NCBI GenBank assembly: GCA_900543395.1
Contig: UQQT01000008.1
Coordinates: 5,966-69,965 of the forward strand
DNA length: 64,000 nucleotides
Origin: an uncultured Oscillospiraceae bacterium
Lineage (GTDB): Bacteria; Bacillota; Clostridia; Oscillospirales; Acutalibacteraceae
Direction: 5' to 3'
The notes beneath the pieces are model-generated. The model was not told where the DNA came from and made no database searches. It saw only the letters and a list, made by a program, of their open reading frames with translations. Made by a program: the position numbers and the translations under genes. The stretch's first letter is position 1, and each line of letters begins with the position of its first letter. This document shows positions 18,250-27,340 of the stretch, one piece after another.

Positions 18250-19089
18250 TCAGATTCTGTTTGATGAGCATCCGCATCCCGATGAGGGAGCTTCCGGTAT
18301 CTCCGATACTCCCATATCTCTCTGATTGGGCGGGAAGAACTCGTCGACGGGGAACTTGATTCTTCTGAATGCGTCGCAGGGATCCTCCGTGTCACACGAA
18401 CACTCTTTGCACGGCATGCAGAAATCGTATGCGGGAATAAGCATCTGAACGCTTCTGACAAGCTGTACGATAGTGAATACGCCGAGCGTAACTTTTACGG
18501 CTTTGGAATCCGAGGGAGCGCAGAGCGAACCTCTGAATCTGTTTCTGATGTACTGCGGTACGTTTATACCGTCACGCATACTGCAGCAGCAGTCGCACGG
18601 GCGGCAGAGCTTAGCGTCAAGACAGATGGGTTCAGCAACCTGAACCTTAGTCTTGGGACTGGTTGTCGAGGGCGGAAGCTGTTCGTCGCCCTGTCTGTCC
18701 GCGAATTCGGACGAGAAAATTTTAACGTTTCCGTCACTGCCGTAAAGTATGCATTTCTTTGAGAACATGCACAGTCCGCATACCGTCTCTCCCGGACACT
18801 GCGCGGAGGTAAATACGTCGAGCGAAACAAGGAAAAAGAACGTAAGGTTAACCGAATAGAATCCCTTATTAAAAGGTACGCGCTCCGTTTCCGTGCATAC
18901 GTTGAGCACTTCGCATCCTCTGCATCTTACCGATACCGCGTTGTCGATTATCTGCTGAGTCTGATCCGTAAAATATACTCTCAGATCCGCCAGACAGTCT
19001 TTATCCGCGCACGAATCATAAACTCTGTCGGTATCGATACAGACGGCTTCTTTTATTTTTCTGCATGAAACGTCGTTTCTGTCGTTCAT
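18250..19089 (-). CDS. Cysteine-rich conserved protein, possibly spore-related
   Basis: 279 residues with 25 cysteines, many in CxxC, CCC and CxC clusters (VRCRGCEVLNVC, LCRPCDCCC, FCMPCKECSC) and a C-terminal GCGC. The N-terminal pattern SCADKDCLADLRVYF recalls a family seen widely in spore-forming Clostridia, from memory only. There is no signal peptide; two moderately hydrophobic stretches are too short to be sure membrane helices. Spore coat or metal binding are both possible. Its ribosome site GGGAGGA is inside the arm of a long hairpin (19096-19165). Function unknown. Confidence 0.75.
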   Translation of the reverse strand: MNDRNDVSCRKIKEAVCIDTDRVYDSCADKDCLADLRVYFTDQTQQIIDNAVSVRCRGCEVLNVCTETERVPFNKGFYSVNLTFFFLVSLDVFTSAQCPGETVCGLCMFSKKCILYGSDGNVKIFSSEFADRQGDEQLPPSTTSPKTKVQVAEPICLDAKLCRPCDCCCSMRDGINVPQYIRNRFRGSLCAPSDSKAVKVTLGVFTIVQLVRSVQMLIPAYDFCMPCKECSCDTEDPCDAFRRIKFPVDEFFPPNQRDMGVSEIPEAPSSGCGCSSNRI

Positions 19090-19095
19090 AATAAA

Positions 19096-19165
19096 TCCTC
19101 CCGTAAAATATTAATATGAGTCTTACGGCTTATTGCCGTGACTTCAATAATATTTTATGGGAGGA
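19096..19165 (-). promoter_or_regulatory. Long inverted repeat that captures the ribosome site of the Cys-rich gene
   Basis: Arms 19096-19112 and 19149-19165 pair over 17 bp with one mismatch, and a second 5-bp stem (ACGGC 19125-19129 / GCCGT 19135-19139) lies inside. On the minus transcript the downstream arm contains GGGAGGA, the ribosome site 6-7 nt before ATG 19089, paired to TCCTCCC. No T-run follows on the minus strand, so it is not a normal terminator. Confidence 0.7.
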
Positions 19166-19176
19166 GTAATTTTTTG

Positions 19177-20469
19177 TTACTTTATTTCAACGCTTTCGCC
19201 GTTGTTAAGCATGGATTTATCCGCCGCGAAAACACATTCGTGACCGAGAACGGAGTCAAATATGCTTGTACATGCGATTGAAACCTTTTCGCCTCTTACG
19301 TATTTGACAAAGTCCTCGACTATCGCCATATCTCCGCCGCCGTGTCCCTCGAATGCGGAAGCGATTTCGGTTAAATCGTATTCTTCTGACGTATAACCGC
19401 TTTCGGGCTTCGGCTCTATCATATAAACCGTGAATTTGCTGTCCTCGAAACGACCCTCAATCGAACCGAGAGTTCCGGTTATTTTTATTCTTCTCTGCGA
19501 ATACGGAGTTCCGCCCGTCATGTTATGCGTCGCAGTCGCGCCCGACTCAAAATTAATAAGAACAGACTGATGGTCGACTACGTTGTTGTCGGATTTATAA
19601 GCGCATTTTCCGTACGGGGTAAACGTTCTCAAATACTGTTCTTTTTGTTCGAGAGTCGGTTTTTCGTTTCCTTTCATCAATTCCGACCAAACGTAAAACG
19701 TCCATCTTTCGGGATGTTCGAGATATATCGTCTTAGCCGACATTCTGCATGAATCGGCATATTTGCAGTCCATGCATTTGTCCGCGCTTCCCTCGGGAGC
19801 GTTCTCTCTTTTAAATTGAAAAAGAGAACCGAAACTTGAAACTCTGACGGGTTTTGTCTCTGACATAAGCCATGTTACAATGTCTATGTCGTGACAACAT
19901 TTTGCAAGAAGCATTGATGTTCCGCAGATATTCGAATTCGCCCATTTTCCGCGTATGTACGAGGTTGAAAGATGATGATAGCTTACGTCCTCGAGGGTCT
20001 GGATATTTATGATTTTTCCGATTTTGCCGGAGGCGATTATTTTCTTTATTTCGTTATAAAATTTCGCATATCTTAAAACATGACAGACCATGACCTTGCG
20101 GTTATATTTTTTTACCGCCGATACAAGCTCGTTCATTTCCTCTGCGTTTGCCGCGAAAGGCTTTTCGAGGAGAATATCGTATCCCTTTTCAAGCAGGGGA
20201 ACGGAAGTTTTTACATGAAGCTTGTCCATAGTGCCGTTTATGACTGCGTCGGCAAGCTTTTCATGCTTTGCGAGTTCTTCGGCGGAAGAAAAAATCATAT
20301 CCTCCCCAAAGCCGTAGGTCTCCGCCGCCGTACGGCATCTGTTTATATCCGGGTCGGCTATTCCGACTATTTTAAGCTCGTCGGGATGCTTCTGCGCGTA
20401 TGAAGCGTAAATAAATGATCTGTGACCTCCGCCGACGAGTATCGCCGTAACGGGTGATTGATATGCCAT
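19177..20469 (-). CDS. Gfo/Idh/MocA-family NAD(P)-dependent oxidoreductase
   Basis: A 430-residue dehydrogenase of the Gfo/Idh/MocA type, usually oxidising sugars, inositols or sugar acids. The Rossmann part has AILVGGGHRS and VGIADPD; the motif EKPFA for cofactor and active-site Lys follows. After the catalytic domain there is a CMDCKYADSC cluster, which could bind zinc. GAGGAAT precedes the ATG. It is single-standing on the minus strand; the substrate is not evident, though the carbohydrate neighbourhood fits. Confidence 0.85.
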   Translation of the reverse strand: MAYQSPVTAILVGGGHRSFIYASYAQKHPDELKIVGIADPDINRCRTAAETYGFGEDMIFSSAEELAKHEKLADAVINGTMDKLHVKTSVPLLEKGYDILLEKPFAANAEEMNELVSAVKKYNRKVMVCHVLRYAKFYNEIKKIIASGKIGKIINIQTLEDVSYHHLSTSYIRGKWANSNICGTSMLLAKCCHDIDIVTWLMSETKPVRVSSFGSLFQFKRENAPEGSADKCMDCKYADSCRMSAKTIYLEHPERWTFYVWSELMKGNEKPTLEQKEQYLRTFTPYGKCAYKSDNNVVDHQSVLINFESGATATHNMTGGTPYSQRRIKITGTLGSIEGRFEDSKFTVYMIEPKPESGYTSEEYDLTEIASAFEGHGGGDMAIVEDFVKYVRGEKVSIACTSIFDSVLGHECVFAADKSMLNNGESVEIK

Positions 20470-20489
20470 GATATATATTCCTCTGTTCT

Positions 20490-21029
20490 TTATAATTTAA
20501 CGGTTGTGTATTCATGTTTTACATAAGGCAGGAAATTATCGAGAATATCTTTTGTCCTGATTTTAAGAGTCGCTGTGTTTTTGCACGGATGACATCCGAT
20601 AAATTCGTTATTCAATAAATCCGAATCGATTAAAAGAGTAACGTCGTTATCATTATCGAAAATAAGCCCCAAAACGCTTACGGAACCCGGGGTAACTCCG
20701 AGATATTTTTCCATTGCGTCACCATCTGCAAACGAGAGCCTCGCCGAGTTTATCTGTGACGAAAGATCCTTTGTTTTGAAAGGCTTGTCTCCGGGCATGA
20801 GAAGTAAATAAAACTTAGTTTTCTGTCTGTTGCACAAAAACAGATTTTTGCATATTGAGACCCCGAGGACTTTTTCAACGGCGAGACAGTCGTCTATCGT
20901 ATCGGCTCTGTCGTGTTCGGCTCGTTCAAAGTCGATTCCGAGTTCATTCAATACTGTGTAAACCGCTTTTTCGCCCGGCGAAACCTCGTATTCGGGCGCG
21001 TGTTTAAATGTTTTATCATTAATATACAT
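20490..21029 (-). CDS. YbaK/ProX-type aminoacyl-tRNA deacylase
   Basis: A 179-residue YbaK/EbsC-fold protein, the family that hydrolyses mischarged Ala- or Cys-tRNA(Pro) in trans. Stretches such as ERAEHDRADTIDDC, KNLFLCNRQKTKFYL and PGSVSVLGL match ProX/PrdX proteins. Start 21029 is chosen for AGGTGA 6 nt upstream and a good promoter at 21046-21074; a longer frame to 21119 would run through that promoter and begin with an atypical leader. It is the only gene of its operon unless it reads into the Gfo/Idh gene 20 bp downstream. Confidence 0.88.
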   Translation of the reverse strand: MYINDKTFKHAPEYEVSPGEKAVYTVLNELGIDFERAEHDRADTIDDCLAVEKVLGVSICKNLFLCNRQKTKFYLLLMPGDKPFKTKDLSSQINSARLSFADGDAMEKYLGVTPGSVSVLGLIFDNDNDVTLLIDSDLLNNEFIGCHPCKNTATLKIRTKDILDNFLPYVKHEYTTVKL

Positions 21030-21045
21030 TCGTATCACCTGATTG

Positions 21046-21074
21046 ATACTATCACAATGCTTATGAAGTTTCAA
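21046..21074 (-). promoter_or_regulatory. Promoter of the YbaK/ProX-type gene
   Basis: Minus-strand TTGAAA (21069-21074) and TAGTAT (21046-21051) with a 17-bp spacer and an extended -10 TG. It fixes the start of the gene at 21029. Confidence 0.7.
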
Positions 21075-21102
21075 GAGTGAATTTAATAAATTTTTATTCG
21101 AG

Positions 21103-21132
21103 TTGACACCGTCATGCATTATAACGTATAAT
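21103..21132 (+). promoter_or_regulatory. Promoter of the tail-anchored phosphoesterase
   Basis: TTGACA (21103-21108), 18 bp, TATAAT (21127-21132). The transcript would begin about 10 nt before ATG 21149. Confidence 0.75.
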
Positions 21133-21148
21133 AACGGCGGTGATTGAT

Positions 21149-22249
21149 ATGGCTGACAAGCTTGTTTTTTCCGAAAACGGACATTTCAGAATAATGCAGA
21201 TAGCCGACGCCCAGGAGATATGCATGACGAATCCCAATACGGTAAATCTTATTGACAGAGCGCTGGAATATGCACAGCCCGATCTTGTCGTTTTTACGGG
21301 CGATCAGGTAAAGGGATACGGCGTTTCAATGGTTTCGGGCGACGTCCGCGCTAAGACGAAAATGACGATAGAGAATGTGCTTGAACCTCTTATAAAAAGG
21401 AATATTAATTTTTTATTTACGTTCGGGAATCACGATATTTCGAAAAAATCTCCTGCGGATTTTCAATTCAGAACCTATAAGGACAGCGGGCTGTGCCTTA
21501 ACAGTACGAATTCATCAAGCGGATATTCTCCGTTTTCTTACGCGACGGTTTACTCTCATAACGGAAACGAGCCGTTATTCAACGTATATATGTTTGACAC
21601 GGGCAAGTACGACGGCGTAAGCACCCAACAGCAGGACGAATACAGAAAAATAAGAGACTCGTATAATACCCCCCTGTCTGCACTTGCGTTCTGTCATATT
21701 CCTCCGATTGAAATTTATAAAACGGCGGTTGTTTCCGACAGACGCGACAGCCGTTCATTTAAAGGCGCGGGAGAGTTTAATAAAAATTATTACAGACTCT
21801 GCGATTCGCTTTATAAAAAAGATATGTTTATGGGCGAAAATTTTGCGACGATAAAATACGACGACGGATTTTTGTCCGCGCTTAAAGAAAAAGGCGACGT
21901 GCTCGGGCTTTATTTCGGACACGATCATAATAATTCGTTCGTTGTAAAGTATGACGGAATAGATTTGGGGTACACTCAGGGATGCGGATTCAATACATAC
22001 GGTCCGGGTATGAAAAGGGGAGTCAGAATTTTCGATATTGACGAAGAAAATCCGCGTTCATATTCGACATATACATTGACGGCGGAGGAACTGCTCTTGT
22101 TAAAACTTAAACGTCCCGTTACCGAATACGTTTATACTCATTCTCCGTCCTCCGTTTCGGCGGCGGTTCCGTTTGTTCTGAAAAGAACGGCAGTCTGCGC
22201 GGCGGCTGCCGTGATTGCCGGCGGAATTTATAAAATGAAAAAGAAATAA
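21149..22249 (+). CDS. Calcineurin-like metallophosphoesterase with C-terminal membrane anchor
   Basis: 366 residues. The di-metal motifs of metallophosphoesterases are present: QIADAQE (Asp ligand), VFTGDQV, FGNHDIS, CHIPP and GHDHNN. The first motif has DAQ instead of the common DxH, so one ligand may differ. The last 35 residues hold a hydrophobic segment (VCAAAAVIAGGIY) followed by KMKKK, which would anchor it to the membrane with the enzyme inside. ATG 21149 has GGCGGTG just upstream; GTG 21140 overlaps that site. It resembles the purple-acid-phosphatase-like group; the substrate is unknown. Confidence 0.85.
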   Translation: MADKLVFSENGHFRIMQIADAQEICMTNPNTVNLIDRALEYAQPDLVVFTGDQVKGYGVSMVSGDVRAKTKMTIENVLEPLIKRNINFLFTFGNHDISKKSPADFQFRTYKDSGLCLNSTNSSSGYSPFSYATVYSHNGNEPLFNVYMFDTGKYDGVSTQQQDEYRKIRDSYNTPLSALAFCHIPPIEIYKTAVVSDRRDSRSFKGAGEFNKNYYRLCDSLYKKDMFMGENFATIKYDDGFLSALKEKGDVLGLYFGHDHNNSFVVKYDGIDLGYTQGCGFNTYGPGMKRGVRIFDIDEENPRSYSTYTLTAEELLLLKLKRPVTEYVYTHSPSSVSAAVPFVLKRTAVCAAAAVIAGGIYKMKKK

Positions 22250-22261
22250 TTATCCGTTTAC

Positions 22262-22290
22262 TTGACAACGCTTTTTTCCTGTGGTAAAAT
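22262..22290 (+). promoter_or_regulatory. Promoter of ileS
   Basis: TTGACA (22262-22267), 17 bp, TAAAAT (22285-22290). The start point would be near 22297, at the beginning of the T-box leader. Confidence 0.8.
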
Positions 22291-22296
22291 CACAAT

Positions 22297-22540
22297 TGAT
22301 ATAATAAAAGCTATGACGGAGACAGTCGTATTCCGGCGAAAGACAAAGCGAACCGCGGACGGTGTGAGCGCGGTGTGAGTAGCCTTATACGTGTATCACT
22401 CCCGAGCTGCACGCCGAAAGCCGAGTCGATTAAGCGCAGCCGGTATTCCCCCGTTACGGGAACGCATATATTTGTATGTTTCGGTGGTATAAACAAAGCT
22501 TGCTTTGTCCTGACTTACAGGGCAGAGCTTTTTTTATTTA
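22297..22540 (+). promoter_or_regulatory. T-box riboswitch (tRNA-Ile sensing) ahead of ileS
   Basis: A structured leader of about 245 nt between promoter and gene. The conserved T-box core TTTCGGTGGTAT (22479-22490) contains TGGT (22485-22488), which can pair with the ACCA end of uncharged tRNA-Ile. A candidate specifier codon ATC is at 22395-22397. The leader ends in a terminator hairpin (AAAGC... 22495-22513 against CAGGGCAGAGC... 22518-22529) with a T-run to 22535. Uncharged tRNA-Ile would favour the antiterminator and raise IleRS. The stem I details were not folded. Confidence 0.85.
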
Positions 22541-22569
22541 TCATCTGCCGTATAAAAGGAGCTGTAATT

Positions 22570-25500
22570 ATGTACAAAAAAGTCTCTACCGACCTGAATT
22601 TCGTTCAGCGTGAAAAAGAGATAGAGAAGTTCTGGAAAGACAACGAAATTTTCGAAAAAACAACCGCAAAAAAAGGCACTCCGTATATTTTCTATGACGG
22701 ACCGCCTACGGCTAACGGAAAACCGCATATCGGTCATGTTCTGACCCGCGTTATTAAGGATATGATTCCGCGTTACCGCACTATGAAGGGATATCAGGTT
22801 CCGCGTAAGGCGGGCTGGGATACACACGGACTGCCCGTAGAGCTTGAGGTTGAGAAACAGCTCGGTCTTGACGGAAAAGAGCAGATTGAAGAATACGGTC
22901 TTGAGCCTTTTATCGAGATGTGCAAGGAGAACGTATGGAAATATAAAAAGATGTGGGAGGATTTCTCGTTCACCGTCGGATTCTGGGCGGATATGGAGAA
23001 CCCTTATGTAACTTATCATAATTCATACATCGAGTCCGAATGGTGGGCTCTTAAAAAGATTTATGAAAAAGGTCTTATTTATAAAGGATTTAAAATAGTT
23101 CCTTACTGCCCCCGCTGCGGAACCCCGCTGTCTTCTCATGAAGTCGCGCAGGGATATAAAGAAGTCAAGGAGCGTTCGGCTGTCGTTCGTTTTAAAGTCA
23201 AGGGCGAGGACGCTTACTTCCTTGCATGGACTACGACTCCGTGGACTCTTCCCTCAAACGTTGCGCTGTGCGTAAATCCCGACGACGAGTACGCAAAGGT
23301 TAAAGCGTGCGACGGCAGAGTATATTATATGGCAGTCGCTCTGCTTGACAAGGTTCTCGGACCTCTTGCTCAAGAGGGGCAGAGCGCGTATGAAATTCTC
23401 GAAAAATTCAAAGGAAGCGACCTTGAGTACAGAGAATACGAGCCTCTTTACGAGTGTGCGTACGAAAAGGCTCAGGCACAGAGGAAAAAAGCGTTTTTCA
23501 TCATGTGTGACAACTATGTTACCATGACCGACGGTACGGGTATCGTTCACTGTGCGCCCGCATTCGGCGAGGATGACGCGAGAGTCGGCAGAAAATATGA
23601 CCTCCCGTTCGTTCAGTTTGTCGACGGTAAGGGCGATATGACAGAGGAAACTCCATACGCAGGTTTGTTTGTTAAAGACGCCGATCCCGAGGTTTTGAAA
23701 GACCTTGATAAGGAGGGTCTGCTTTTCTCCGCTCCTAAATTCGAGCATGACTATCCTTTCTGCTGGAGATGCGACACTCCGCTTATTTACTACGCGAGAG
23801 AATCGTGGTATATTCAGATGACCGCTGTTAAGGATCATCTTATCAGAAACAACAATACTATCAACTGGATTCCCGAAAGCATAGGTAAAGGCAGATTCGG
23901 CGACTGGCTTGTAAACGTACAGGACTGGGCTATCAGCCGTAACCGTTACTGGGGTACTCCTCTTAATATATGGGAGTGCTGTGACTGCGGTCACAGACAC
24001 TCGATAGGTTCTATTGAGGAATTAAAGTCGATGTCGGACAACTGTCCTGACGATATCGAGCTTCACAGACCGTATATCGACGCCGTTACGCTCAAATGCC
24101 CCGAGTGCGGCGGCGTAATGAAGCGTGTTCCCGAGGTTATCGACTGCTGGTTCGATTCGGGTTCAATGCCTTTTGCACAGCATCATTATCCGTTTGAAAA
24201 TCAGGAGCTGTTTAAAGCGCAGTTCCCCGCAGACTTTATTTCCGAGGCTGTCGATCAGACGAGAGGCTGGTTCTATTCGCTTCTTGCCGTTTCGACTCTG
24301 ATATTCGACAAGGCTCCGTTTAAGAATGTTATAGTTCTCGGACACGTTCAGGATGAAAACGGTCAGAAAATGTCGAAGTCCAAGGGCAACGCTGTTGACC
24401 CGTTCGACGCTCTTCAGACATACGGCGCGGACGCTATACGCTGGTATTTCTATACGAATTCGGCGCCCTGGCTTCCCAACAGATTCTACAGTAAAGCCGT
24501 TACCGAGGGTCAGCGCAAGTTCATGGGTACGCTGTGGAACACATACGCATTCTTCGTTCTGTATGCAAATATAGATAATTTCGATCCGAATAATTATAAG
24601 CTTGATTACGATAAACTTTCCGTTATGGATAAGTGGCTTCTTTCTAAGCTCAATTCCATGGTCGGCGAGGTTGACGCGAATCTCAACGACTATAAGATTC
24701 CCGAAGCTGCTAAGGCGTTACAGGATTTCGTAGACGAGATGAGCAACTGGTATGTCCGCAGAGGAAGGGAGCGTTTCTGGAAACAGGGCATGGAGCAGGA
24801 TAAGATTAACGCTTACATGACTCTTTACACCGCACTGGTAACCGTTTCGAAAGCGGCGGCTCCCATGATTCCGTTCATGACCGAGGAAATATATCAGAAT
24901 CTTGTTCGCTCTGTTGACAAGAACGCTCCTGAAAGCATACATCTCTGCTCGTTCCCCGAGGTCAACAAGGATTATATCAATAAAGATCTCGAAAACGACA
25001 TGGAGGAGGTACTTTCTGTTGTCGGTCTCGGCAGAGCCGCAAGAAACGGCGCGAATATCAAGAACCGTCAGCCTCTTGCAAAGATGTTTGTAAAAGCCGA
25101 TAAGAAGCTTGACAAACTCTATATTGATATAATCGAGGATGAGCTTAACGTAAAAAGCGTTGAATTTGTAGACGATACATCCGCTCTTACCGATTACATA
25201 TTTAAGCCCCAGATGAAGACTCTCGGACCTAAATACGGTGCAAAGCTCGGCGCTATAAGAAATGCGCTTTCTTCTCTCGACGGCGCAAAGGCTTATGCTC
25301 AGCTGAAAGCCGACGGTAAACTTGTTATAAATATAGGCGAGGATATTGAGCTCGGCGAAGATGATCTTCTCATTGAAACGAAGCAGAAGGACGGTCTGTT
25401 TACTCTTACGGATTACGGCGTTACGGTCGCTCTCGACACGGTTCTTTCCGAGGAGCTTATAAACGAGGGCTTTGTACGCGAGATCATCAGTAAGGTTCAG

Positions 25501-25713
25501 ACCATGCGTAAGGATGCGGACTTTAATGTAACCGATCATATCGCCCTTACGATTAACGGCAGCGATAAGCTCAATGCGATAGTCGCTTCTCATAAAGCCG
25601 ATATTGCCGGCGACGTTCTTGCCGACAGCGTTGAGGTAGGCAAAGCGGAGGGTAATACCGCAGAGTGGAATATTAACGGCGAAAATGCCGTTATAGGTGT
25701 AAAAGTAGTTTAG
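22570..25713 (+). CDS. ileS: Isoleucyl-tRNA synthetase, long (type 2-like) form
   Basis: Charges tRNA-Ile. 1047 residues, the length of the eukaryote-like IleRS type rather than the roughly 920-residue type with a C-terminal zinc finger. HIGH lies at residues 53-56 (ANGKPHIGH) and KMSKS at about 600-604; the editing domain and WYVRRGRERFW of the anticodon-binding domain are clear. Cysteine pairs CPRCG and CPECG suggest internal zinc sites. ATG 22570 follows AAAGGAGCTG. Expression is under the upstream T-box. Type 2 enzymes are often less sensitive to mupirocin (family knowledge, not shown here). Confidence 0.96.
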   Translation: MYKKVSTDLNFVQREKEIEKFWKDNEIFEKTTAKKGTPYIFYDGPPTANGKPHIGHVLTRVIKDMIPRYRTMKGYQVPRKAGWDTHGLPVELEVEKQLGLDGKEQIEEYGLEPFIEMCKENVWKYKKMWEDFSFTVGFWADMENPYVTYHNSYIESEWWALKKIYEKGLIYKGFKIVPYCPRCGTPLSSHEVAQGYKEVKERSAVVRFKVKGEDAYFLAWTTTPWTLPSNVALCVNPDDEYAKVKACDGRVYYMAVALLDKVLGPLAQEGQSAYEILEKFKGSDLEYREYEPLYECAYEKAQAQRKKAFFIMCDNYVTMTDGTGIVHCAPAFGEDDARVGRKYDLPFVQFVDGKGDMTEETPYAGLFVKDADPEVLKDLDKEGLLFSAPKFEHDYPFCWRCDTPLIYYARESWYIQMTAVKDHLIRNNNTINWIPESIGKGRFGDWLVNVQDWAISRNRYWGTPLNIWECCDCGHRHSIGSIEELKSMSDNCPDDIELHRPYIDAVTLKCPECGGVMKRVPEVIDCWFDSGSMPFAQHHYPFENQELFKAQFPADFISEAVDQTRGWFYSLLAVSTLIFDKAPFKNVIVLGHVQDENGQKMSKSKGNAVDPFDALQTYGADAIRWYFYTNSAPWLPNRFYSKAVTEGQRKFMGTLWNTYAFFVLYANIDNFDPNNYKLDYDKLSVMDKWLLSKLNSMVGEVDANLNDYKIPEAAKALQDFVDEMSNWYVRRGRERFWKQGMEQDKINAYMTLYTALVTVSKAAAPMIPFMTEEIYQNLVRSVDKNAPESIHLCSFPEVNKDYINKDLENDMEEVLSVVGLGRAARNGANIKNRQPLAKMFVKADKKLDKLYIDIIEDELNVKSVEFVDDTSALTDYIFKPQMKTLGPKYGAKLGAIRNALSSLDGAKAYAQLKADGKLVINIGEDIELGEDDLLIETKQKDGLFTLTDYGVTVALDTVLSEELINEGFVREIISKVQTMRKDADFNVTDHIALTINGSDKLNAIVASHKADIAGDVLADSVEVGKAEGNTAEWNINGENAVIGVKVV

Positions 25714-25725
25714 TATTTTAATATT

Positions 25726-25765
25726 CGCGGCGACAGTATTTATTGCCGCCGCGGATATGTTTTTT
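25726..25765 (+). terminator. Intrinsic terminator after ileS
   Basis: CGCGGCG (25726-25732) / CGCCGCG (25747-25753), then a T6-7 run. GH5 begins only 21 bp later with no promoter visible, so some read-through is likely. Confidence 0.75.
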
Positions 25766-25786
25766 GTTCCCGAAAGGAGAAAAACC

Positions 25787-27274
25787 ATGAAAAAAGTTTC
25801 CGTAAGAATTTCAGCTTTACTGCTTACGGTTTTAATGCTTGTAACGACGTTTTCCTCAACCTCATTCGCATATGACGACCAAAACGGTACGCAGTCATAT
25901 AACTCGATATCATTATCCGACGCTCTTTATGTCAACGGTGAAAAGCTTTACAACAGACGGGGCGAGGAGATAAGACTGCGCGGTCTTAATCTCGGCGGAT
26001 GGCTTATCATGGAGGACTGGTTCTGCCCGATAAGCAATGATAAAAAGGGTGACCATTATACAATGAGCATCCTTGAAAATCGTTTCGGGGTTGAAAAGAC
26101 AAGAGAGCTTTATGAGATATATCAGGATAACTGGATTACGGAAACCGATTTTCAGAATATCGCCGACATGGGCTTCAACTGTGTCAGAATTCCGTTCTGG
26201 TACAGAAACTTCCAGTCTGACGATAACGGTACTTGGGTAAGAGACGAGAACGGCGAAATTGATCTTTCGAGACTTGAATGGGCTGTCGATATGTGCCGTA
26301 AATACGGTATTTATGCAATTCTCGATCTCCACGGGGCAAACGGATGTCAGGGGTATACCGACCACTGCGGCAGAGGCAACGACAACGGCAAGAGCTATCA
26401 TTTCTTTGATCAGAACAATACGGGTAAACGCTACCGTCAGCAGGCTGCGGAACTTTGGAGTGTTATTGCCGAACGTTTCGCGGGCGATCCTGCCGTTGCA
26501 ATGTTCGATTTGCTTAATGAACCTATGTGCGACGTTCCGTTTATAAAAAGAATTCACAGCCATATCTGGGAGTTTTATGATATGGCTTATGATGCGATAA
26601 GAGCCAAGGATCCCGCGAGAATTATAACGATGATAGGAACGTGGTCGATAGACAAGCTTCCGAATCCCAAGTCGTATAACTGGAAAGGCGTAGTTTATCA
26701 GTATCATCAGTACGATGATGCCCAATCCGATTACACAAACAGAATAAAATTCGGCTGGCGTATGGGATATAACGTACCGCAGTACGCGGGTGAATTTCAT
26801 CCCGTAGGAGATAAAGTCTCCCTTGATTTTGCCATAAACGCTTATGACTCAAACAATTTAAGCTGGACTCTTTGGACATATAAGGGCTATAACTCATGGG
26901 CGAAGTGGTCCGACTGGTTTGTTTATGGTGCGTCGTCTGCTGATCTGACCGTTAATGCGCAAACCGATTCGTATGAGACTATTGCTCAGAAGTGGGGAGA
27001 AGCCATGCAGACAAACAGCGGTAATTTCTCACGTGCGAGACTTTACGGCGTCGCAAAGAAATATCTTCCCTCCGCAAATCTTGAAGAGGCACCGTATAAC
27101 ACGCAGGAAAATGTTGAGAACGCTGTGTTTGACGAAATCGTATATAACGGAGATTATCACGGAAATATAGGTTATGATACCGGAAATACTCTCAATAAGA
27201 TCAGATCGTTCCTGTTAAGAGTTATTGACATCTTTAAAATGATTTTGAGTAAGACTGCCGTTATAAACAAATAA
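25787..27274 (+). CDS. Secreted GH5 glycoside hydrolase (exo-beta-1,3-glucanase/cellulase-like)
   Basis: 495 residues with a signal peptide (MKKVSVRISALLLTVLMLVT, cleavage near SFA-YDD). The catalytic (beta/alpha)8 domain begins RGLNLGGWLIMEDWF, typical of the GH5 exo-glucanase branch. The acid/base Glu is about residue 245 in LLNEPMCD and the nucleophile Glu about residue 336 in YAGEFHP. No carbohydrate-binding or dockerin module is visible; a short hydrophobic stretch near the C-terminus might be a weak anchor. ATG 25787 follows AAAGGAG; the in-frame ATG-like start at 25757 lies in the terminator. It would degrade extracellular beta-glucans. Confidence 0.88.
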   Translation: MKKVSVRISALLLTVLMLVTTFSSTSFAYDDQNGTQSYNSISLSDALYVNGEKLYNRRGEEIRLRGLNLGGWLIMEDWFCPISNDKKGDHYTMSILENRFGVEKTRELYEIYQDNWITETDFQNIADMGFNCVRIPFWYRNFQSDDNGTWVRDENGEIDLSRLEWAVDMCRKYGIYAILDLHGANGCQGYTDHCGRGNDNGKSYHFFDQNNTGKRYRQQAAELWSVIAERFAGDPAVAMFDLLNEPMCDVPFIKRIHSHIWEFYDMAYDAIRAKDPARIITMIGTWSIDKLPNPKSYNWKGVVYQYHQYDDAQSDYTNRIKFGWRMGYNVPQYAGEFHPVGDKVSLDFAINAYDSNNLSWTLWTYKGYNSWAKWSDWFVYGASSADLTVNAQTDSYETIAQKWGEAMQTNSGNFSRARLYGVAKKYLPSANLEEAPYNTQENVENAVFDEIVYNGDYHGNIGYDTGNTLNKIRSFLLRVIDIFKMILSKTAVINK

Positions 27275-27289
27275 TACAGACCTATTTAC

Positions 27290-27327
27290 GCGGGGCTTCG
27301 TCCGAAACAGACAGCCCCGCTTTTTTT
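27290..27327 (+). terminator. Intrinsic terminator after the GH5 gene
   Basis: GCGGGGCT (27290-27297) / AGCCCCGC (27313-27320) followed by seven T. Confidence 0.9.
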
Positions 27328-27340
27328 GAAAGGATAATTT

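Noticed and set aside
22375..22569. N-terminal extension of ileS
   Set aside because: The region is the T-box leader; ATG 22570 has the ribosome site and the normal IleRS start.
24718..25788. Minus-strand frame of 356 codons opposite ileS
   Set aside because: Lies antisense to a certain gene, has no ribosome site, and the protein shows no motif.
25913..26800. Minus-strand frame of 295 codons opposite the GH5 gene
   Set aside because: Shadow of the GH5 coding strand; no start signal or domain.
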